A stretch of DNA of 64,000 nt from Pseudoips prasinana. Lineage: Eukaryota; Arthropoda; Insecta; Lepidoptera; Nolidae. Numbering within the stretch: position 1 is the first letter of the stretch; each line of letters opens with the position of its first letter. Where the stretch lies: NCBI GenBank assembly GCA_951640165.1, contig OX621241.1, forward strand, positions 11,227,001 through 11,291,000, written 5' to 3'. Below are positions 31,530 through 43,100 of the stretch, piece after piece. The position numbers were made by a program, and so were the translations under genes. The notes under the pieces are model-generated. The model did no database searches and had not been told where the DNA came from. It worked only from the letters and a program-made list of their open reading frames with translations.

Positions 31530-32300
31530 ACTTATTTTGAGGAAACGCTATCATAACGTAAATTTTAAAATACATTTAAGGACATACGAACTATTTCGTT
31601 GACTTAAACGCAATATTGCAAGAATAACAAATAATAAACATGCTAATGTTTCATTTATGGCTCAATGATTAATTATCATGTATCGTTAGCAGCAATGACA
31701 TTCTATACACAGTGTATAGAATGTCGTTGCTGAATACTTGTTTTGAGGAAACGCTAGTAAGGTAACATTAAATATGTTATTTTGTCAAATATATGTTGGT
31801 GCATATATGTACAAATCATTTCGTTGTTTTAAAGACAGCATAGCTATAATAATAACTAATAATCGGCTTGTAAATGATTAATTTATGACTCAATGATTCA
31901 TCATCATGCATCTTTAGCAGAATACTTATTTTAAGGAAGCTCTATCATAACATAAATTTTAAATAACTAAAATCGCAATTTTGCTAAATATATGTAAGTA
32001 CATAATATTGGCTTCGTAGTCTTAAATATGGCAGTACTAAAATTATTATTCAACGTGCTAATGATTAATTTAAGACTTATTGATTCATCATCATACTTCT
32101 TTAGTAGAGTTATAAGGGAACGCCACTACATTATGTAAAAATATATAATCATAATTTATATAAAATATAAGATAGTACATATGGAAATTATTATGAAATC
32201 TGAAACCAAAATAGTGCTGTAATAACAAATAATATTTAAAATGTTAAAATTTCTGACCAGGCATCTTTTACAGAATATTTGTTTTGATGTATCATCGGTA
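31530..32300 (+). repeat. Tandem array, units of about 170-205 bp
   Basis: Diverged units start near 31532, 31738, 31926 and 32111, each with CTTRTTTTGAGGAAACGCTA-like starts, and a partial fifth at 32282. Shared marks are 'ctcaatgattcatcatcatgc' versions and 'tttagcagaata' at the unit end. The array is AT-rich and non-coding. It directly follows a Helitron 5' end, and short Helitrons are known to carry tandem repeats. Confidence 0.75.
31690..31732. repeat. Hairpin at an array-unit boundary
   Basis: 21-bp arms (CAGCAATGACATTCTATACAC and its complement, one mismatch) around a single base. The extra length of the first array unit is explained by this insertion. Confidence 0.9.
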
Positions 32301-32576
32301 TGTTGTGGTAGACCACATATGTTTAAACTTTGTTAAAATTAGCCACGCATTTCGCGTAGTGATAATCACTGCGTGAACTGCGTGACTTCCAACTTGTAGC
32401 GTAAATAACTTGATAGCTATTTAATTTTTGTGTATGAAATTAAATAACGTGTGATAGTAATATCTTTATTTTATCCTTGTTCCATAGATAGACTGAGCTT
32501 TTTAACAGAATACATGGCACAAATTATAAGGCGGGGTGGCATATTATTTGTGTTATATATTGTCACGTACATGAAA

Positions 32577-32780
32577 GCTGACTTGTTAGTAATGCAATGG
32601 TTAATAAGGTAGTCGCCTCACTACAACCTAGATGACCGCGTGTTTCGGATATGCCCGCCATTCTGACAACTATTTGTGTGATCCATATCAATCCATAGTT
32701 GTTCTGAGTCTGGATATGCTTTGTATCCATAAACTTCATGATTGTCAACACCCCCGCATACAGGTATATATTTTCTATTG
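32577..32780 (+). mobile_element. SINE-C-like copy, divergent
   Basis: Head is worn ('gcaatggttaataaggtagtcgcctcac'), but 'gacaactatttgtgtgatcc' and 'atagttgttctgagtctgga' match SINE-C. Confidence 0.55.
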
Positions 32781-33349
32781 CGGGTGGGCTCATTTTTTTG
32801 TTGTCTTTATTGAAATTAAACAAAACAATATAAATATCTTAATCTACCAATTAAACGACACCACCAAGTTTATTATTGACATAATTGAATCGACAACTCG
32901 TATATTTCTTATATTGAAAGAGAAATCTTTATTTAATGTCCAATGGTATTAAACATTAACATTTACATTTCAGATGTTGTCAGTCATTGCGTTTATACCT
33001 AAAATGTATAAAACGAAAAATATTGACAAATATTGCAATTGAGAGCAACGAAGAGAAATAAAACCTAAATTTTGCAACTGGTCTAGATTATATGCAAGAC
33101 ATGTGTTATAAAAATAAATTGCTCAAATATTTGATTAGATCCCCTTTCAATTCTTACATTAGCGTTACATGAAGGCGACAGTATTTTTGAATTCATTATT
33201 ATGACAGAACATTGTTAAATTATGTCATAATAAAATGATAAAATATATAAAATGCCAATTCAGATCATCTTTTTCGTTAGGTAATTCGACATACCTACCT
33301 TTTTAAACATTCCATAAGATTTTGTTTTGTAAAAAGCCTCATCACGTCA
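32781..33349. other. No recognisable gene
   Basis: A 106-codon frame (32632-32952) runs through SINE sequence into AT-rich DNA. It is not protein-like. Confidence 0.5.
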
Positions 33350-33700
33350 GTCTAATGACGTCCTCTGCTGGACAAAGGCCTCGCCCTAAGAGATTTTTAC
33401 ACTGGAGTTATTACTTGCAGTTGTGACTGCACGTGTCCTGCAGCGGCTTAAATATTCACCTCGCCGCTTCGTGTCGCGGGTTCGAGTCCCGCGCTGGACG
33501 ACTATTTGTGTGACCCATAAATAGTAGTTCTGAATCTGGATGTAATTTGTGTCCGTCTATTATATGTTTATAAAGTACCTGGTACCCAGTCTTTAAAAAA
33601 AAATACATAATTTGGGGGGATATGCTATAGTCGCCACGCTTGTTAGTACACAGAGGGACGTTGCTCCCCGTCCCATTGTTATTCTCTGTTTTTTTCCATC
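33350..33700 (-). mobile_element. RTE-tailed repeat T, interrupted by SINE-C
   Basis: The tail part 'gacgtcctctgctggacaaagg' (33358) and body 'gatatgctatagtcgccacgc' with 'ttagtacacagagggacg' (33618) are separated by the SINE at 33427-33605. Confidence 0.65.
33427..33605 (+). mobile_element. tRNA-derived SINE, family SINE-C
   Basis: Head ACTGCACGTGTCCTGCAGCGGC and B box GGGTTCGAGTCCC. The body runs to 'aaagtacctggtaccc', and the end is A-rich (TTTAAAAAAAAA). Confidence 0.8.
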
Positions 33701-33937
33701 ACAATTAAGAACATTGTATTAGCAACCTAGGTAGGCATCGGAGTATGGAATGTCAGATTGACAGATGTTTTCAGTGTACAAAATTAAGGACAGCCGTGAC
33801 ATGTGAAACTGGCCTCATGTAAATACGAGCAAAGACACAGTTAAGGTTTATGAAAAATCGTTGCCCTTAGTAGGTAACTATTGGGGAGTTTTACTGCCGG
33901 CCGATTCTATGATACCACAATGATTTGTGGTATAATG

Positions 33938-34146
33938 CTTTTTTTTTTTAAGACAACGCCCGCTCTAGGGAATCTCATCCCTGTGTCGCGGGGTACTTTA
34001 CAAACATATAATAGACGGACACAAATTACTTCCAGACTCAGAACAATATTTATGGGTCACACAAACAGTTGTCCAGCGCGGGACTCGAACCTGCGACACG
34101 AAAAGACGGGGCGACTGTCTTAGCCGCTGCGCCACAGGTGCAGGCA
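33938..34146 (-). mobile_element. tRNA-derived SINE, family SINE-C
   Basis: On the plus strand: T-run, AAGACAACGCCCGC, 'ctgtgtcgcggggtacttt', 'gcgcgggactcgaacc' and 'cttagccgctgcgccaca'. It is the complement of SINE-C over its full length. Confidence 0.85.
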
Positions 34147-34339
34147 TGTGTAATGTCGGGGAAATAAATAAGATTCAGCATCATCAGCATGATTTGGCGA
34201 CCGTGGGTAGGTGGAAGCTAGTACGCAGGTGGCGCTGCTGCTTGACTACCTGATATATCTCTAAGTTGCCCTTTAAGACACTAAAGGGATGGTGTGTATG
34301 TATGTATACGATGGGAATCAGACAACTGAAAAACATACT

Positions 34340-34450
34340 TATAAATTTGTAACCAAAAACATATTATAGATAAATTACAACCAGAAACATGGGTGAGGAT
34401 TGAATCCACGACCTCTGGCTTTAGTAGTCTGGTCACTAACCACGATGATG
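34340..34450 (-). mobile_element. SINE-B-like fragment
   Basis: 'gaggattgaatccacgacctc' and 'ctggtcactaaccacgatg' give a tRNA-like head on the minus strand, most like the variant at 40139-40303. Confidence 0.5.
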
Positions 34451-34827
34451 ATTCAAATTAATATCAGTCATGTTAAATCAACCCATCACTTACATTATAG
34501 TCTTGTATAATACTGTATAATGTTGTTTAATATATAATCTGTATACAAACGTGTTAACTCAAAACTCTCTGAAACATGAACATTGTATAATTTTGTATTA
34601 TAGACATTATATACACAAGCTATTGTATTAGGATGTAAGAAACAGCGTAACAAATAATCAATAGTTTTACAATTTCAATAGAGTCCAGTTTAAATCATGC
34701 ACCACTTTTTATTGAAATACAACTTAAAATTACAATTTGGTAGCGAAACAGAATTGAGCGTACTTTTAATTGTCATATATTATGGTGATTTACACAGCTG
34801 ATCCATGTTAACAAAGTTATCACGAGA
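34451..34827. other. No recognisable feature
   Basis: AT-rich spacer. Confidence 0.45.
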
Positions 34828-35014
34828 CGAACGTGTGGCGCAGTGGCTAAGACAGTCACCTCGCCGCTACGTGTCGCGGGTTCGAGTCCCGCGCCGGACG
34901 ACTATTTGTGTGTCCCCTAAATAGTTGTTCAGAGTCTGGATATAATTTGTGTCCGTCTATTATATGTTTGTAAAGTACAATAAATTCCCTAGTGCGGCGT
35001 TGTCTTAAAAAAAT
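34828..35014 (+). mobile_element. tRNA-derived SINE, family SINE-C
   Basis: Head AACGTGTGGCGCAGTGGC and B box GGGTTCGAGTCCC are intact. The end is GCGGCGTTGTCTTAAAAAAA. The CCCCGCGACAC segment is deleted compared with 21199-21402. Confidence 0.85.
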
Positions 35015-35747
35015 GGTTTCGCGCACATCTTTGACGATTTCCAGCCTCTCGAACAAAACGGTTTCCGAAAAGGCTTTAGCACCATAAACCATATATATGC
35101 TCCGACAAGTAATACAGAAGAACGAGGAGTATAATCGGCCATTATGCTTAAAGTTTGTAGAATAGAATATAATTTTATTGACAATAAAAATATGTTACAT
35201 AAAATATAAACCCATCAAACTGCATAACAGTTTGTCAGCAGGATTAGCGCTCGTTAACACAATGACAATAATTATATCAATAAATACAAATACTAAAATA
35301 AAAAAAGTTAAAACTAATACTAACTAAAACTAATAAAAACTAATACAACAATTTTAAGCGGAATTTAAGTAGTCACTGAGTAACACATTTTTTAGTTTAT
35401 ATCTAACAGTTTGTTTTTTTTTACTTTATTAACATTCGATCTTAACTAGGCATATTTATTAAATAAAAGCTTTCGATTCGATCAAAACCTGGGCCGTGCT
35501 GAGGTCTCTCCAAATCTACTACCGGTATGTCCACTATACAATAACAATTTAAATTACTTTACGTCGTTAGCGCTTAAGACTATCATAAGTACATACTGTA
35601 TATAGCATATCTATAAAATATTTTAATTTTTCGTTCCATCCTAGGTAAACACATTTCAAGTCCAATGAAACAAACGAACAAAAATTTCTTCCTGGTTATA
35701 GGGGAGAAAGCGATTAATAACGTTCTTTAAGTTTAGTATTTATTCCT
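35015..35747. other. No recognisable gene
   Basis: AT-rich. A short frame near 35020-35090 reads across from the SINE end and is not protein-like. Confidence 0.45.
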
Positions 35748-35935
35748 ACGAGCTGTGCCCCGCAGTTTTACCCGCGTTAAACTGTATAAATTATACCCTA
35801 TGTGTTATTCGGATAGATAAACTATATTACTAAAAAGTTTCATCAAAATCCGTTTCGTGGTTTTTGCGAAACAATAACAAACATCCATACATCCGTACTC
35901 ACAAACTTTCGCAATTATAATAGGTATTAGTAGGA
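35748..35935 (-). mobile_element. Short non-autonomous Helitron
   Basis: On the minus strand it starts TCCTACTAATACCTATTATA and ends AACGCGGGTAAAACTGCGGGG then CACAGCTCG. The final CTAG is mutated. Same family as 58327-58530. Confidence 0.75.
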
Positions 35936-36042
35936 TTTATATTTTAAGTAAGGGGGAAGGTATTCCATTTATTTACCAAGATGTCGAAACTGTATTAACA
36001 TATTCTTTATTTAAATCATTTCTTCAAAATGTCCGGATATAT

Positions 36043-36184
36043 GGACAGACGCCAGCACATCCAGCTATCCCAATCTGTCAAATTCCTTTTATGGATTCTC
36101 TACTTTATCACATAAGCATAAGGTTCACTTTCAATTGGGGAAATTTGGCAGATTGGGGTAGCTTGAGGTGCTGGCGTCTGTACA
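36043..36184. mobile_element. MITE of the TGTACAGACGCC family
   Basis: Left end GGACAGACGCCAGCACATCC, right end GGTGCTGGCGTCTGTACA. Inner arms are CCAATCTGTCAAATT and AAATTTGGCAGATTGG. About 142 bp. Confidence 0.85.
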
Positions 36185-37534
36185 ATCGTAAGATAAGGAC
36201 CAGTAGGCGCTCGTTCGCTTGCCGTAACAATTTTACCGAAAAATTCCGGACATACGGGCTAATGACCAAGATGTAATTAATGCATCGGGTGCATAAATTC
36301 GAGTAACGCCTTTCGTGCACCCAAAAACGGAATCACGATCAAGTGTGATTTCGCCTTTAATCAGTTTCGGACGTGCGGCACGACACGTACATATCTAATA
36401 TAAGATGATTATTCTTTGGCTGTATGGTCATTCACCAGGTTGTAGTTTAGTTTATCGTTTACGGATAATATATGGCGATGCTTTAGCATTCGCATACTTA
36501 CATTATCCATAAACGATCATCATCCTTCATATTACTCTTTGATTTGAGATATTACCTTTGGTATAACGGTTAATGTCAATATTCGGATTTTTAATCCACA
36601 TATTGGGTCTAAGTATAATTTATACGCATGTCTATAATGTATTATTTTATTTATATTATTTTAAATTAAATTAATTTATAGACGTGAATTGCAGCAAAAG
36701 TGTTTTTAATTTATTTTCCCCTTGAATCCTGGATACTGTACCTCTCGTAGCAAACATGCGGTTAATGTTACCATGTGGAGGTGCCTTGATGAAAAGCTAC
36801 GAATATTTCAAGTGTGAGACGTTGAGGACTAGGGTCGAATTGAAAGTAATTATTTACTATATCTAAAAAATACTTATTTATTTACATCGAATTCGAATAA
36901 AAAGTAAGCCTTTCAACAAGTTTATTTTAGAATTGAAAATAATTAACGGATTCTCGCAATGTAAGATATCAATTGTTCAATGGTTTAGAAGGGGATTCAA
37001 AAACAATTTTGAGACAGTTTAAAAATTAGCGATATGTTCATCGTATCTACAAGGACCATATAATTATATCCAGGATTGGCAACAGAATTTACCGACATTG
37101 AATAGGCCTTCCTAGAGATTTTAGGGAATTAAGATGAAAGATACTATATAGAATTTGTGATAACATTCGTTAAATCAAAAAGCCATTCTCCAAAAATAAG
37201 TTGGCTACGTTATTAACAGAAAATAGAAGTCAACTAAATTTATAAATATTGCAAATTGTTACAAGTTCCCTCCCAATCAGTTTGGACACAGGATTTTGAC
37301 CGCTAAGCTAATAATGTTCTCATAAGTTTTCTTTACGTTATTCCTTACATCCTACATGATAACAACTTTCCCTGTAACGAAAATGTAGCGTCGATAAATA
37401 TTTAAGTGCAATACTAAAGTCTTTGTAGTCAGTTTACAAAAGGAACCAATAAATTTCTAACAAAGACGTCGGAGTGGAGGGTCTTGTTGTTATGTAGCCG
37501 ATGTTCTATGCGCCTGATTTGAATGAAAAACACA
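36185..37534. other. No gene; one foldback
   Basis: 36450-36520 holds an imperfect inverted repeat (TTTATCGTTTACGGATAATAT / CATTATCCATAAACGAT). The remainder is AT-rich with no frame worth naming. Confidence 0.5.
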
Positions 37535-37655
37535 GTATACTAATATTTTGTTAGTATGGATAAATGGATGTTTGTTACGCTTTCATGCAAAAACTAATCA
37601 ACAGATTTTGATGACACTTTGTAATAATATAGCTTATATTTCGAATGACACATCA
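37535..37655 (+). mobile_element. Helitron 5' fragment interrupted by RTE
   Basis: 'tactaatattttgttagtatgg', 'atgtttgttacgctttcatgc' and 'actaatcaacagattttgatg' match the Helitron family at 58327. Its 3' half is missing where the RTE begins. Confidence 0.6.
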
Positions 37656-38103
37656 TATCAGCTGAAAGACGCCCACAGCTGGATAAAGACCTACCCCAAA
37701 GATCTCCACAATTGCCGATCTTGCGGTTTCAAGCGACCCTCACTAGATCATCGATCCATCTTATATAGGGCCTGCCCACGCTGCGTCTTCCAGTTCGTGG
37801 TCACCACTCGAGAACCTTTCTTCCACAGCGGCCGATGGCTCTACGAGCTATGTGCCCTGCCCACTGCTATTTCAGCTTGGCAATTCTTACGTTGTTGTTG
37901 TCGGTTACTTTGGTTCGCCTGCGGATCTCAGCATTTCTGATTCGATCTCGCAGGGAAACTCCAAGGATAGATAGCCCTTTCCATTGCGAGACCACGTCTC
38001 TGTTCCGTAAGTAATCACTGGCAACACACACTGGTCAAAGACTTTCGACTTGAGACACTGCGGTAACGCTGAACGCTGCCCAGCCGAGTTGGATTCTACG
38101 ATT

Positions 38104-38106
<3 letters not shown>
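37656..38106 (-). pseudogene. RTE reverse transcriptase, C-terminal fragment
   Basis: The longest RTE piece here. From about 38100 on the minus strand: CLKSKVFDQCVLPVITYGTE then TWSRNGKG, the segment just after the RT catalytic core. The next stretch (SLEFPCEIESEMLRSAGEPK) is the frameshifted form of the usual LRDRIRN..IRRRT segment. The rest down to the tail CAGCTGATATGATG is broken by stops (38-40 codon pieces). The endonuclease and RT core are missing, so it is a dead, truncated copy. Confidence 0.8.

Positions 38107-38162
<56 letters not shown>
38107..38162. repeat. (AT)n microsatellite, about 28 units
   Basis: An uninterrupted AT dinucleotide run directly at the 5' border of the RTE fragment. 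Confidence 0.95.
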
Positions 38163-38164
<2 letters not shown>

Positions 38165-39699
38165 ATATGTATATTAAAGTGATATTTATTACTTTATTTA
38201 AATCATATACATCACATACACCATCATTGATTTTAAGTAAAGCAACAAACTAGAGTAAAGGAGAATGTGTTCAATTTGACTGTACGTGCACTTTATTATT
38301 GTAAGTATATATGAGTAATTTTGTAGTTTTAGTTATTATCTAAATCGCAAATTTTATCAATGTTATAATTATGGAATTTATTTGGTATAAAAGCCCTTAC
38401 AATTGCTTAATAAGACAGTTAAATCCAGTACTATCCTAAATAATATTATAAACGTGAATGTGAGTTTGTTTGTGTAGTATTGTATCAATTGATTGCGCTA
38501 AATTTCATAATAATATACTGTGTAGGAAAGGCATGAAATCGCACAAGCTTTCACACATTTACACATACATAATCGATTCGATTATTATGAAATTTTACTC
38601 AGACGTTGTAGGTGGTACAGAAAAGAATATATGAAATCATCCAGAGAAAAATAGTGTCCACGAAGGATAATCGAAGCGATGTCCTGTCGAGGGCCTTGTT
38701 TTATTTTATTGTTTCATATTTAATAATTTAGCTTCATTTTATCGAAGAGCTGTAACCCGGGTGTTTTTTAGATTGGTGAGGGTACAACGGCTAAGGGGAG
38801 AGCGGTATAAAATAAGTGGGTTGTGGTAAACAACATTTTCTAAAACTTTATACAACAAGCTTCGAGCATTTAGACAAATACTCGAAGACAACAAGGGAAG
38901 GGTGTCAATTAGTGCATTAGTTTGTCTTTAGCGCATTGAGTAATAATCCCATGTCATGGCGCCACATGTTTGTCTTGTCAAAATCAATTTGTACAAGCAG
39001 TGCGATATCATTTAGTTCTTTGCCAGACAGGTGTCATCTGCAATTAGGTATGATCTACATCTGAGTATATTGTTCATGTTTTTCAGAAATTAAATCTAAT
39101 TAAAGTCCTTGATAACGCCCCTTACTTAACTTCTATCATATCTTAAATATAATTTATTTTAATTACTGTAATCGATACTGGGATACTCATAATAAATTGG
39201 CACTACAAGGAAACGGTAAGGTAAATTTAAGGAACTAGCGTTTGAATAACAGAAAAAGTTTCTTAAAATAGCCTAAATAGTTTAAAACTGGTGCCCATTA
39301 GCGCCAACCGTTTTAAATCTTATGGATATTGTAGTAATGCGCATGTAAAGAGTATAATGTACAATCTGTCAATTAAAGGTTACGGAGATAGTTGAATATT
39401 GAAAATTTAATGGTGGTGAAATTTATTTTCAATAATACTTCATCAGTTAGCCTGGACTTTCAATGCTTCAATGGACAAGGCGGCGGCACTGTGGTAAAAC
39501 GCCCTAATGCTAAATTATCATCCTATTAATTGTATGATACGGAGGCCGTTAAATGAGCTCTAACTTTGGCAAGTTTTATATACCAACATAAACATTGGCT
39601 TATCGACGATACCTTTAACAATTAGTTACTACAAATATGTGAATTCTAAGTGATTGATATAATTATACAGTTGTATGTTTAATAATAAGAAATAAATAT
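38163..39699. other. No gene; Helitron 5' fragment
   Basis: At 38432-38520, 'atcctaaataatattataaac' and 'gtgaatgtgagtttgtttg' resemble a worn Helitron 5' end. The rest is AT-rich and unrecognised. Confidence 0.45.
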
Positions 39700-40303
39700 T
39701 TTAGGACTATTAACACACTGTCTTCTGATCCCAAACTAGGCAGAGCCTGTACTATGGCGACCATCAAGATTAATTTAAGTGTTGTGCTTGTCGGTGTGGC
39801 AGTTTCCAGTCTTTTCTGTGGTAAGCCTTCTCCTTGACTTCTTGGTACGCCTCCATTTTCACTTCACCTGGTTCATATATTTATGTCTCGGTCTGCCTCT
39901 TTTTCTCCTTAACTCAATTTTTCCTTCTATGATGTTGGTGATGAACCGGTCATGTCGAATTAAATGTCCAATCCTTTTTCCTCGTCTACTCTCTATACGC
40001 TTTAGTATTTGCCGTTCTTCTTGCTCTATATTTAAGATTTCGACATTTGTCTCATTTTTAGTCCAGGAGACTCTTTCTATTCGACGCCAACAACACGTAC
40101 CAGACAACCGATAAACACACATAATAATATGTATGTCTTAATACATTAGAAAACTTAACAATCAATTTTTGCTCCTTATCAGAACAAATAATCGGGCTAT
40201 CATCAATCGTACTCACATAAAGATTTGTCTTGGGTGGGGATCGAATCGACGACCTCAAGCTTTAGGGTCAGGTCCACTGACCACTAGACCAACAAGGCAG
40301 TCA
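39700..40303 (-). mobile_element. SINE-B variant, interrupted by a LINE
   Basis: 39710-39763 ('cttctgatcccaaactaggc', 'gtactatggcgacca') and 40099-40303 ('gacaaccgataaac', 'tgggtggggatcgaatcgac', 'ccactgaccactagaccaac') together make one SINE in order. B box GGTTCGATCCCC-like on the minus strand. Confidence 0.6.
39764..40098 (-). pseudogene. LINE ORF2 C-terminal fragment
   Basis: On the minus strand, codons from about 40090 read RRIERVSWTKNETNVEILN, then EERQILKRIESRRGKRIGHL and IRHDRFITNIIEGKIE, then RRKRGRPRHKYMNQVK. This is the basic region after the RT in BovB/RTE- or related LINEs (the GHI.RHD...EGK..G.RGRGRP pattern). It continues through a worn ...TGNCHTDKHN end. The RT core is absent. 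The flanking SINE halves share ACCA at the junctions, possibly part of a target duplication. Confidence 0.7.
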
Positions 40304-40541
40304 ATAATAATAATAATATAATAATATCTCGGGCCAATGTCACACAGATCATCCAAGCCCCAAACTAAAAGCGACGTTATACATACTTATATAGATAGAT
40401 AAATACTTATATACATAGAAAACATCCATGACTCAGAAACAAATATTCATGCTCATCACACAAATATTTGCACTTACCGGGATTCGAACCCAGGACCACC
40501 AACTTCGTAGGCAGGAGCACTACCAAATAGGCTACGGTGAC
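40304..40541 (-). mobile_element. tRNA-derived SINE, family SINE-A
   Basis: AATAATAAT tail at 40304-40320, body as at 23637. The B box is intact on the minus strand, and the head ends GGTCACCGTAGCC (complement). A part of the body near 40370 is deleted. Confidence 0.85.
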
Positions 40542-40781
40542 CGTCAATGTAAATGTCAAGTAGGTATGCGTTTGTTGACTATTAATTTTAATTTCATTCT
40601 ATTTTGTTTTATTTTATTTTGTGGCCATCAATTATTACCATTATTGTAATGTAAACTGGTTTACGAAATAAATATATTTCACAGTCTGTTCTTAATTAAG
40701 GATTTTAATTTGGCGAGCGAGTAGTGTCACTTGATTAATTATTTAATTAAGTCGATATGAGGTTATGTGTACATCATTACC

Positions 40782-40847
40782 TTTGAGATCCTTGGTGGAG
40801 GCCTTTGTCCAGCAGTGGACGTCTTTCGGCTGATATGATGATGATGA
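40782..40847 (+). mobile_element. Minimal RTE 3' end with target duplication
   Basis: Only 66 bases: 'gatccttggtggaggcctttg', 'ccagcagtggacgtctttcgg' and a (TGA)n tail. It is flanked by TACATCATTACC (40770-40781) and TACATTATTACC (40848-40859), 11 of 12 identical. Confidence 0.85.
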
Positions 40848-40859
40848 TACATTATTACC

Positions 40860-41219
40860 ATTAACTATTACTTCTTAACCTATTTCTTAGGTTGTTGATA
40901 AAGCATCATATCGTCTAAATTATCCCGGTTACTAAATTATCTTGAAGAAATCACGTTAAAATATAGTTAACCTTAACATTTCTTTATTTACCTGCATTAA
41001 TATCTAGTGTCTAGACAAATTTATCAAAGAGTTTCGTAATTTATTAATCACTGACTCTTAATTATGAGGTCTTGCATAAATCTTGCGAGTGTATAATAGG
41101 TATTTTGCACACCGTGTCATTTTCTTTTTATTCAAGCAAGGCAAGTTAACATACTAAATAGTAAATGAAGGTATAGTAAAATTTTACTTTTAAATCGATA
41201 GCAGATTTAGTTTATTTAA
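40860..41219. other. No recognisable feature
   Basis: AT-rich spacer. Confidence 0.45.
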
Positions 41220-41347
41220 GCCGGTTGGCGTGGTTGTTAGCTGCATGCCTTTTACGCCGCAGGTCGTGTGTTCGATTCCCACCCAGGACAGATATTTGTG
41301 TGCATGAACATGTCTGTTTGTCTTGTGTCTGGGTATAATTATTTACA
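41220..41347 (+). mobile_element. SINE-B, 5' half, split by a Helitron
   Basis: Head GCCGGTTGGCGTGGTTG, B box GTTCGATTCCC, body to 'gggtataattatttaca'. The 3' half resumes at 44396. Confidence 0.8.
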
Positions 41348-41749
41348 TCTATACATATAATAAATCTGTAGAAAAATAATTTTTGTACATCAAAAGAAAA
41401 TCCAAAAAGAATAGCCAATAGAACCCATTGCCAGCATTTTTAGAATTTTTGTCTGTTTGTCTGTGTGTCTGTTTGTCTGTTTGTCTGTTTATATGTTCGG
41501 GTATCACGTAAAATATACGAAAGCAATGTAGATAACTTTTATACACAACGATTGAGCGTAAATTGAGGTAACATTTATTTTTGTTTTATTGCAATCGGTT
41601 CAGTCTATCAAAAGATATTAGATTTTAAAGTAATCATGAAAAAATAACACACATTTCGTTACTTCAAGATGAATGTTTATAATTGAACTACCTAACTGTC
41701 CGATAGATGTCATTGTGCATATTATGACATCTCTTTTCTGAATGAACTA

Positions 41750-42215
41750 GGTTGATAGTTGATTTTTATTTCGATAGAAGATGTCGTTGTGCATTTCTTT
41801 TGACTCGCGGTGTTAAGATTTGCCCATGTTTGCTGATTGCATGAGTTACGTAGGGTTTTGAATATTCTGAATTGTTTCGAAATAAGGTCTTGGTTGCCTA
41901 GAAGTATGTCGTTGTCCAAAATTGGTTATTAAAAAAAACTGTTTTCTTTGGGCAAATTGAATTATGTAGAAGATTGGATTTGTTATAATTTTATTTAAAA
42001 TTATTGATAGTTGATTTTTATTTCGATAGATGTCGTTGTGCATTGCTTTTGACTCGCGGTATTCAGATTATGGCTTTGAATGTTCCGAACTGTTTCGAAA
42101 TAAGGTCTTGGTTGGCTAGAAGTATGTTGTTGTCCAAAATTGGTTATTGAAATATTCTGTTTTCTTTGGGCAAATTGAATTATGTACAAGGTTGGATTTG
42201 TTATAATTTAATTTT
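41750..42215 (+). repeat. Direct tandem duplication inside the Helitron
   Basis: Two units (about 41751-42004 and 42005-42215) share 'gatagttgatttttatttcg', 'tgactcgcggt', 'aataaggtcttggttg' and 'gggcaaattgaattatg'. The second has an internal deletion. Confidence 0.85.
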
Positions 42216-42773
42216 TAATTATAATGTCAGTCGATCGAAAGTTTTTGCTGTCGATTCGTTTGTAAAGCGAATGTACAGACGATCCGAATTTTATTGAGCC
42301 TGTCCGATTGAATGTATTTGTAAATAAACTCTGTCTCTCATAATTTTCTCAGCACAAATCTATATACGTACCTATGTAAAAGAGGAAACTGACTGACTGA
42401 CATATCAACGCACAGCCTGAACGGCTTTGGAACGGAAATTTTGCCGGTAGGTACTTTTTATGACGTATGAATTCACTAAGGAAGGGTTTATGGAAATACT
42501 AAAATAGAGAATGAAAGATTGTATGAAAATCCGTCATTTTTGAAGTTAAAGGCATTGAAACTTATATTTAGTAGTTCAACTAAAAATAAAAATTAATATT
42601 TTAGAATTTTTGGAAATTCCACCCCAAGGGCGTAAAATAGGGGATGTAAGTTTGTATGAAAAGTGTGTAATTTTTTAAGTGAAATGCATGAAAATTGGTA
42701 TTTGGCCTTTCCGTTAAAAATAAAAATAATTTTAGGAATATCCACCCCTAAGGGCGTATAATAGGGGATGTAA

Positions 42774-43100
42774 TTGCGTGTGGGTATACCTATAATGGTT
42801 CTGAGGAATTTGAAGCCACCTAAACTTTGCAAGGGCACTAGGCTTCAAGTCAAAAGTTTGCATCGTGTTATAGAGGCTACTATGCCTGGATCCGCCCAGG
42901 GAGAAACAGTGTTCGTGTCACGTATTCCGTTAGTGCCAAATGATTTCCCTTTTCAGTTTAAAATACTGTAGTTCACTATAAAAGTGTGTGTCGCGATAAC
43001 CATCAACAAATCGCAAAGTCCAACTCTCAAGTTAGCTGGAATTGACTTAAGGAAGGTTCACGTGGCGTGCTCACGTGTGAGTTCATCCCACAGTCTGGTC
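42774..43100 (+). pseudogene. Helitron PIF1-type helicase, C-terminal piece 1
   Basis: 42774-42970 reads GIPIMVLRNLKPPKLCKGTR, then VFVSRIPLVPNDFPFQFK; after a frame break comes VAITINKSQSPTLKLAGIDL and VACSRVSSS. These are the last motifs of the PIF1/RecD-like helicase that unwinds DNA during Helitron rolling-circle transposition. Walker A and B are missing. It joins directly to an upstream-type segment at about 43100, which is out of normal order. Confidence 0.8.

Noticed and set aside
30805..32300. CRISPR-like array of repeats
   Set aside because: Units are contiguous and diverged without unique spacers, and the genome is evidently an insect's.
37548..37940. 130-codon plus-strand frame
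   Set aside because: It crosses a Helitron fragment and the antisense of the RTE ORF; the real coding signal is on the minus strand.
41722..42189. Repeated minus-strand frames (IIQFAQRKQ, QRHTSRQPRPYFET)
   Set aside because: The similarity comes from the DNA tandem duplication inside a Helitron. Frames are short and differ by indels.
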